This document shows, in pieces, positions 1-4,379 of a stretch of 5,883 nucleotides of DNA (positions within the stretch are counted from its first letter, which is position 1; every line of letters starts with the position of its first letter). The position numbers and the translations under genes were made by a program. Below the pieces are notes generated by a model. The model had not been told where the DNA came from and searched no databases. It saw only the letters and a list, made by a program, of their open reading frames with translations. Source of the DNA: Planctomycetota bacterium (GTDB taxonomy: Bacteria > Planctomycetota > Planctomycetia > Isosphaerales > Isosphaeraceae); contig JAKBCQ010000209.1 of the NCBI GenBank assembly GCA_021807585.1, positions 1 through 5,883 of the forward strand, given 5' to 3'.

Positions 1-198
1 CGACCCCGAAAAGGGCCCGTAAAGCGAACCGGGGCCGAGATCGAACTGCCCCGCCGCCACATAAACGAGGGTTGATTCAAGATTCTCGGTGTCGTTCGCC
101 CCCACGCCGATCCAGGCGTTGAATAGCTGATAAACAACTGCCGATGCGATTAGGCCCGTCCAGGCGGTCCGACGGGCGATCGTTCGCGCGGATTCCAT
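1..198 (-). CDS. Integral membrane protein of unknown function, N-terminal 66 residues only
   Basis: This reading frame starts at an ATG whose complement is at 196-198 and stays open to the window edge, so only the N-terminus is visible. A clean Shine-Dalgarno (AGGAG, complement of 206-210) lies 7 nt before the ATG, which strongly supports the start. The protein begins with a basic stretch (R5, R9, R10). One hydrophobic segment follows at about residues 12-33, fitting a first membrane helix with the N-terminus in the cytoplasm. After it comes an acidic loop, NDTENLES (residues 35-42), then a GPGSLYGPF stretch near residue 60. An acidic loop after the first helix is typical of polytopic GT-C type glycosyltransferases, and I have an impression of similar large membrane proteins in planctomycetes. 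That is a guess from 66 residues. It is transcribed divergently from argB, so no shared function is implied. The gene is well supported; its function is not. Confidence 0.75.
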   Translation of the reverse strand, partial: MESARTIARRTAWTGLIASAVVYQLFNAWIGVGANDTENLESTLVYVAAGQFDLGPGSLYGPFSGS

Positions 199-205
199 TC
201 CTTCG

Positions 206-210
206 CTCCT
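206..210 (-). promoter_or_regulatory. Ribosome binding site of the left-edge membrane protein gene
   Basis: On the minus strand the sequence reads AGGAG, then 7 nt, then ATG. Motif and spacing are near ideal, and this is the main reason for accepting the divergent gene and its start. Confidence 0.7.
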
Positions 211-231
211 ATGGGGATGAACTTGGGTGTT

Positions 232-245
232 CGATCGCGCGATCG
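232..245. repeat. Perfect 14-bp palindrome in the divergent spacer
   Basis: The sequence CGATCGCGCGATCG is identical to its own reverse complement. It consists of two CGATCG units set 8 bp apart. It sits between the divergent membrane protein gene (start at 198) and argB (start at 365), where an operator could act on either. Because CGATCG is very common across this whole window, coding regions included, the palindrome may be a chance by-product of that bias. Its reality as a repeat is certain; a regulatory role is speculative. Confidence 0.35.
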
Positions 246-294
246 GTTCAACCGGCTTCGCTCCGATCTTCCCGCGATTGTCCTCCAACGCCAC

Positions 295-323
295 TTTACA
301 GCGAAGGTGCGGGAGAGAAGAAT
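295..323 (+). promoter_or_regulatory. Candidate sigma70-type promoter for argB
   Basis: TTTACA at 295-300 matches the -35 consensus at 5 of 6 positions. AAGAAT at 318-323 matches the -10 consensus at 4 of 6, and the spacer is exactly 17 bp. Transcription would begin near 330, leaving a leader of about 35 nt before the argB GTG. This is the best pairing I found in the spacer. Promoter sequences are poorly defined in planctomycetes, so it is only a candidate. Confidence 0.35.
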
Positions 324-364
324 AGCGTTTTGTTTTTGGACCGAGATGGCCGTCGAGGTGAGCC

Positions 365-1291
365 GTGCACGAGGAAGAGATTCGCAAGGCCGACGTATTG
401 GTTGAGGCGTTGGGGTATATCCGCAAGTTTCAAAGCCGATACGTGGTGATCAAACTCGGCGGGTCGGTGATGGAAAACCCCGAATCGCTCCGCGCCCTCC
501 TGGTCGATGTCGTCTTCCTCCAAACAGTCGGGATGCGACCCGTCGTCGTTCACGGCGGCGGCAAGGCGATCACCCACGCAATGGAAAAAGCGGGCATCAA
601 ACCCCGCTTCGTTCAGGGACGCCGTTATACCGATCCCGAAACGCTCGCGATCGTCGCCCGAGTCCTGGCCGACGAGATCAACGAAGATATTGTTCGACAT
701 ATCAATAAATTTGGTGGGCGAGCCGCGGGCTTGCATTACAAAACGAAGTCGTGCCTGTTCGGCAAGCGTTTAACGTTGAACGGCGAAGGCGAACCGATCG
801 ATCTCGGGCTTGTCGGGGAGGTCGATTCGGTCGACACGCCGCCGATTGAGAATTTGTGCTTGGCGGGGATCGTCCCGGTGCTGCCATGCCTCGCCGAGGA
901 CGAGCACGAGGCGTTGTTGAACGTCAACGCCGATACCGCCGCGGCCGCGGTGGCTCGGGCGCTCGCCGCCGATAAGCTCGTGTTCCTCACCGACACCCCC
1001 GGCATCCTCCGCGATAAAGACGACCCCGCGAGCATCATCGAAAGCCTTACCCCGGGCGAATGCCGCGACCTGATCGTCCGGGGGATCGTCGATAAAGGGA
1101 TGATTCCCAAAGTCGAGGCGTGTTTGGAATGCCTTGAGGCCGGCGTGAAAAAGATTCATATCATCGACGGCCGCGTTCGGCATTCGCTTCTTCTAGAAAT
1201 CTTCACCGATCACGGGATCGGAACCGAAATCGACCGCGATCACGCGACCGCGACGATCAACCGCAGAATCCCCGCGTTGAGCGGAAAATGA
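365..1291 (+). CDS. argB: Acetylglutamate kinase (N-acetyl-L-glutamate 5-phosphotransferase)
   Basis: This cytoplasmic enzyme of the amino acid kinase family phosphorylates N-acetylglutamate with ATP, the second step of arginine synthesis. Visible motifs in 308 residues: the phosphate-binding KLGGS (30-34), HGGGKAI (63-69), RRYTDPETL (86-94), NVNAD (186-190), LTDTPGIL (208-215) and DKGMIPKV (243-250). K30, N186, D190 and K249 appear to match E. coli K8, N158, D162 and K217. The GTG start at 365 is the earliest possible, because an in-frame TGA lies at 359-361; a purine-rich GAGGTGA (355-361) serves as ribosome binding site. The protein is some 50 residues longer than the arginine-insensitive E. 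coli enzyme. The extra N-terminal helix (about 3-22) and the C-terminal HSLLLEIFTDHGIGTEI resemble the hexameric, arginine-inhibited class, so feedback inhibition is likely but inferred. It is probably the first gene of the plus-strand arg cluster. Confidence 0.97.
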   Translation: MHEEEIRKADVLVEALGYIRKFQSRYVVIKLGGSVMENPESLRALLVDVVFLQTVGMRPVVVHGGGKAITHAMEKAGIKPRFVQGRRYTDPETLAIVARVLADEINEDIVRHINKFGGRAAGLHYKTKSCLFGKRLTLNGEGEPIDLGLVGEVDSVDTPPIENLCLAGIVPVLPCLAEDEHEALLNVNADTAAAAVARALAADKLVFLTDTPGILRDKDDPASIIESLTPGECRDLIVRGIVDKGMIPKVEACLECLEAGVKKIHIIDGRVRHSLLLEIFTDHGIGTEIDRDHATATINRRIPALSGK

Positions 1292-1315
1292 GAGAATCCC
1301 TGGTCGTCGCACGCG

Positions 1316-1361
1316 GGCCGAACCGACTCCGCCGACGATTCTGAAAGGCCGAACCGGGTTC
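1316..1361. repeat. 10-bp direct repeat plus 11-bp palindrome in the argB-argD gap
   Basis: GGCCGAACCG occurs at 1316-1325 and again at 1347-1356. The two copies start 31 bp apart, close to three helical turns. The second copy runs into GAACCGGGTTC (1351-1361), a perfect palindrome around a single central base. The one-base centre argues against an RNA hairpin, but the geometry would suit binding by a protein. No known arginine-repressor box is recognisable. The repeats are real; function is unknown and chance is possible. Confidence 0.3.
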
Positions 1362-1446
1362 ATCCACCGCGTGTCCTTTGTTTTCCAGGATCGATCGGAT
1401 CTCGGGCTTACGCGAAGCAATCACAAGGCGTGAACATTTATTTACG

Positions 1447-1451
1447 AGGAG
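1447..1451 (+). promoter_or_regulatory. Ribosome binding site that sets the argD start
   Basis: AGGAG lies 8 nt before the TTG at 1460. The upstream in-frame GTG at 1430 has only AAGG one base before it, which is too close to act. This site therefore favours the TTG start. Confidence 0.6.
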
Positions 1452-1459
1452 ACTTCCCC

Positions 1460-2668
1460 TTGGCCGCCGTCGACGCTCCGACCTCCGAAGAGACGATCGC
1501 CCTCTTCGATCAATATGTGATTCCCAATTATCGGCGTTACCCCGTTTGCCTTGTTCGGGGCGCGGGATCGGCGATCTGGGACGCCGAGGGGCGAGAATAT
1601 CTCGATTTTTTCCCCGGTTGGGGCTGCAATTTGTTGGGGCATTGTCCGCCGCGCGTCGTCGACGCGGTGCGCGATCAGGTCGGCAGGCTGATCCACGTTC
1701 CCAACACTTGGTATATGGAGGCGCAGGGACGGTTCGCCGAGGCGCTCTCGAAGCGATCGTTCGGCGGCCAAAGCTTCTTCTGCAACAGCGGCGCCGAAGC
1801 CAATGAGGCCGCGATCAAACTGGCGAGGGCGCACGGCGCGACTTCTAAAAAATATAAAATCGTGACGATGGAACACGGCTTTCATGGGCGTACATACGCC
1901 GCTCTCACCGCGACCGCCCAGCCCAAATACCACGCGGGGTTCGAGCCGCTCGTCCCCGGATTCACGTATGTTCCTCACAACGATTTGGAAGCGGCCGCGG
2001 CGGCGATCGACGCCGAAACCGCGGCGGTGCTGATCGAGCCGATCCAGGGGGAGGGAGGAATCCGCTTGCCCGCCGCGGGTTATCTCGAAGGGTTGCGATC
2101 ACTTTGTGATCAACGCGGCGCGCTCCTTATCCTTGACGAGGTTCAAACCGGGCTCGGTCGAACCGGTAAATGGTTCGCATATCAACACTATAATATCGAG
2201 CCCGACGTGTTGACGTGCGCCAAGGCGCTTGCGGGCGGGATCGCCGCGGGGGTGATGATCGCGCGGCGCGAGATCGCCGCGACGTTCAAGCCGGGAATGC
2301 ACGCGAGCACGTTCGGCGGGAATCCGATCGCGTGCCGCGCGGGGCTCGCCGCGATCGAGACGATCGATCAAGACGGATTGCTCGACCGCGCCGGCGCGAT
2401 CGGCGCGCGCTTTAACGCGCGGCTCGAAGCGATCCGCTCGGCGCATCCCGATCTGGTGCGCGAGATTCGCATCAAGGGGGCGATGATCGGCGTCGAGCTC
2501 TCGATCGACGCGTCCAAGATTGTCGAAATGTGCCTCGAACGTCGACTTTTAGTGAACGCGACTCATGTGAATGTGATTCGATTGCTACCGGCGCTGACGA
2601 TTCTCGACGACCAGATCGATCGCGGTTGTGCGATCCTCGCCGAGGTCGTCGCCAAGATCGCGGGTTGA
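1460..2668 (+). CDS. argD: Acetylornithine aminotransferase, class III PLP-dependent
   Basis: This enzyme transfers an amino group from glutamate to N-acetylglutamate 5-semialdehyde, giving N-acetylornithine, and uses pyridoxal phosphate in the cytoplasm. The 402-residue protein shows the whole class III fold signature: GWGCNLLGH (53-61), the cofactor phosphate-binding NSGAEANEAAIKLAR (109-123), HGFHGRT (139-145), EPIQGEGG (193-200), LDEVQTGLGRTG (225-236) with D226 contacting the pyridine nitrogen, the Schiff-base lysine K255 in CAKALAGG, and STFGGNP (283-289). Length is normal for the family. I chose the TTG at 1460 because of the well-placed AGGAG and because the protein then begins near the conserved ETIALF segment. 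A GTG at 1430 would add ten residues and cannot be excluded. Class III members also include ornithine and succinylornithine aminotransferases, but the position between argB and argF points to ArgD. The stop overlaps the argF frame, and argF follows closely. Confidence 0.95.
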   Translation: MAAVDAPTSEETIALFDQYVIPNYRRYPVCLVRGAGSAIWDAEGREYLDFFPGWGCNLLGHCPPRVVDAVRDQVGRLIHVPNTWYMEAQGRFAEALSKRSFGGQSFFCNSGAEANEAAIKLARAHGATSKKYKIVTMEHGFHGRTYAALTATAQPKYHAGFEPLVPGFTYVPHNDLEAAAAAIDAETAAVLIEPIQGEGGIRLPAAGYLEGLRSLCDQRGALLILDEVQTGLGRTGKWFAYQHYNIEPDVLTCAKALAGGIAAGVMIARREIAATFKPGMHASTFGGNPIACRAGLAAIETIDQDGLLDRAGAIGARFNARLEAIRSAHPDLVREIRIKGAMIGVELSIDASKIVEMCLERRLLVNATHVNVIRLLPALTILDDQIDRGCAILAEVVAKIAG

Positions 2669-2675
2669 ACCGAGC

Positions 2676-2681
2676 GGAGAG
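2676..2681 (+). promoter_or_regulatory. Ribosome binding site that sets the argF start
   Basis: GGAGAG lies 7 nt before the TTG at 2689. Starting there yields MARHFIDLF, which matches the usual beginning of ornithine carbamoyltransferases. Another in-frame TTG at 2665 overlaps the argD stop but lacks such a site. Confidence 0.6.
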
Positions 2682-2688
2682 CACGGAA

Positions 2689-3603
2689 TTGGCACGGCAT
2701 TTCATCGATTTATTTGAAGTCACCCCCGCGCAGGCGATCGAGCTCCTCGACCGCGCCGCCGAGCTCAAGGAGCGCGACGACCCGGCTCATCGTCCTCCGC
2801 TCCTCGCGGGCAGAACGCTCGGGCTCGTCTTCGACAAACCGTCGCTCCGCACCCGCGTCAGCTTCGAGGCCGCGATCGCACAGCTCGGCGGGTCGGCGAT
2901 CTTCTTCCGCGGCAAAGACGTCGGCCTCGGAGTGCGCGAGACGATCGGCGATTTCGCACGAGTGATTAGTCAATATATTGATGTTCTTGCGATCCGCACG
3001 TTCTCACAAGAAGTCGTCGAAGAACTCGCTCGCTCGGCGACGATCCCCGTCGTCAACGCGCTTTCCGATTCGGCGCATCCGTGTCAGGCGATGGGGGATC
3101 TGCTGACGATCCGCGAGACGTTCGGAACTCTTGATGGAGTGAAGCTCGTTTTCGTCGGCGACGGCAACAACGTCGCGCGTTCGCTGGCGCAGGCCTCGGC
3201 GCTATCGGGAATGAAGTTCGTCCTGGCGTGTCCCCAGGGATATTCGTTCCCGGCCGATTTTTCGGCGCGATTCGCCGCGGTTTATCCCGGCGTATCGCTC
3301 GAGATCGATCACGACCCCGTCCGCGCCGTCCAGAACGCCGACGTCGTCTATACCGATGTTTGGGCGAGCATGGGGCAGGAGGCCGAGGCCGAGATCCGAC
3401 GCGCGGCGTTCGCGCCGTTTCGCGTCGACGAAGCGCTCCTCGCTCAAGCGAGTCGTCGCGCGATCTTTCTGCACTGCCTCCCCGCGCGGCGCGGCGAGGA
3501 GGTCGCTTCAACCGTCCTCGACGGCCCGCGCAGCCGCGTCATCCCCCAGGCCGGCAATCGCCTCCATTTTCAAAAGGCGCTTTTACTTTGGCTATTAATA
3601 TAA
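2689..3603 (+). CDS. argF: Ornithine carbamoyltransferase, anabolic
   Basis: It condenses ornithine with carbamoyl phosphate to citrulline in the cytoplasm; family enzymes are usually trimers. The 304-residue product has normal family length and all signatures: the carbamoyl-phosphate loop SLRTR (52-56, where E. coli has STRTR), HPCQ (130-133), FVGDGNNVARS at the start of the ornithine domain (155-165), DVWASMGQE with the ornithine-closing SMG loop (223-231), and HCLPARRGEEV (262-272), whose Cys263 contacts substrate. Aspartate carbamoyltransferase is excluded by the SMG and HCLPA motifs. The frame is open upstream to 2530 inside argD, but those residues are not family-like and overlap a conserved gene. 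The TTG at 2689 with GGAGAG upstream gives the expected MARHFIDLF start. A TTG at 2665, overlapping the argD stop as TTGA, would allow coupled translation and is the alternative. The 20-bp gap to argD indicates cotranscription. Confidence 0.97.
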   Translation: MARHFIDLFEVTPAQAIELLDRAAELKERDDPAHRPPLLAGRTLGLVFDKPSLRTRVSFEAAIAQLGGSAIFFRGKDVGLGVRETIGDFARVISQYIDVLAIRTFSQEVVEELARSATIPVVNALSDSAHPCQAMGDLLTIRETFGTLDGVKLVFVGDGNNVARSLAQASALSGMKFVLACPQGYSFPADFSARFAAVYPGVSLEIDHDPVRAVQNADVVYTDVWASMGQEAEAEIRRAAFAPFRVDEALLAQASRRAIFLHCLPARRGEEVASTVLDGPRSRVIPQAGNRLHFQKALLLWLLI

Positions 3604-3632
3604 AAAATACTCTAGAGAAAAGATATGATAAA

Positions 3633-4355
3633 ATGACAAGATCTCACAATCGAGCGATCGACGCGATTCGTCCCGTGACGATCGAACGCGGTTTCGTGCG
3701 CAACAGCCCCGGGAGCGTGCTCTACCGCGCAGGGGGGACGACCGTTCTCGTCACGGCGCAGATTTCGGATAAAGTTCCGCCGTTTCTCGAGGGGAAGGGG
3801 ATCGGTTGGTTGACCGCCGAATACGCGATGCTTCCCGGCAGCACCCCCATGCGGAAACCGCGCGGCGGCGACGGCCGCGCGACCGAGATCCAGCGGCTCA
3901 TCGGCCGCAGCCTGCGCGCCGTCGTCGATCGCTCGGCGCTCGGCCCGGCGACGATCCATGTCGACGCCGACGTCATCGAAGCCGACGGCGGAACTCGCAC
4001 CGCCGCGATTACCGCGGCTTTCGTCGCGGTCGCCGACGCGCTCCGCAACCGATTCAATCTCCCGTTGACTCATATTTTGAAAGATTCGATCGCCGCGGTC
4101 AGCGTCGGTTTGGTCGATTCGGTCGCGCTCCTCGATCTCGATTACGCCGAGGATTCGACCGCGCTCGTCGATTGCAACGTCGTGCGTCTGGGACGCGGCG
4201 AATTCGTCGAATTTCAGGCGACGGGGGAGGGGGGAACGTTCACGAGACCTCGACTCCTCGATCTGCTCGATCTCGCCAATAAAGGAATCGACGAACTTCA
4301 ATCGATCCAACGTTCGACCCTCGGCGACGCCTGGCCCTGGCCCGATCATTCTTAA
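3633..4355 (+). CDS. rph: Ribonuclease PH, tRNA nucleotidyltransferase
   Basis: This phosphorolytic 3'-5' exoribonuclease trims extra nucleotides from tRNA precursors with phosphate as co-substrate, releasing nucleoside diphosphates; the family forms hexameric rings. In 240 residues, a normal length, I see RPVTIERGF (13-21), GTTVLVTAQ (35-43), the long GWLTAEYAMLPGST segment (58-71), EIQRLIGRSLRAVVD (85-99) with R88 equivalent to E. coli R86, ADGGTRTAA (117-125) forming the phosphate site with G120, T121 and R122, and D174/D180, which fit the family's metal-binding aspartate pair (DMNVV in other members, DCNVV here). The ATG at 3633 gives the canonical N-terminus; the frame runs open upstream into argF without family similarity. 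The ribosome binding site is weak, only a purine-rich stretch around 3614-3622. The gene follows argF by 29 bp in a very AT-rich junction. rph often neighbours rdgB in other bacteria; here it does not. Confidence 0.96.
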   Translation: MTRSHNRAIDAIRPVTIERGFVRNSPGSVLYRAGGTTVLVTAQISDKVPPFLEGKGIGWLTAEYAMLPGSTPMRKPRGGDGRATEIQRLIGRSLRAVVDRSALGPATIHVDADVIEADGGTRTAAITAAFVAVADALRNRFNLPLTHILKDSIAAVSVGLVDSVALLDLDYAEDSTALVDCNVVRLGRGEFVEFQATGEGGTFTRPRLLDLLDLANKGIDELQSIQRSTLGDAWPWPDHS

Positions 4356-4379
4356 CCAAACATCAACAAGGCGAGTTTC

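Noticed and set aside
144..449. Plus-strand open frames at 144-449 and 211-405
   Set aside because: They overlap the argB start and the divergent gene, have no recognisable features, and compete with better supported genes.
1442..1978. A 178-codon minus-strand open frame inside argD
   Set aside because: Antisense to conserved class III aminotransferase motifs, with no family resemblance and no ribosome binding site I could support.
2530..2688. Upstream extension of argF into argD
   Set aside because: The added residues are Arg/Ser/Asp-rich and unlike ornithine carbamoyltransferases; the frame is open by chance within argD, and a good ribosome binding site marks 2689.
3572..3584. AAAAG-GCG-CTTTT hairpin near the end of argF as a terminator
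   Set aside because: Only five pairs, mostly A-T, located inside the coding region and not followed by a T run; rph follows at once.
3228..3632. Upstream extension of rph into argF, which could look like a fusion
   Set aside because: The 135 extra residues are a low-complexity Arg/Pro stretch read out of frame from argF; RNase PH length and start fit the ATG at 3633.
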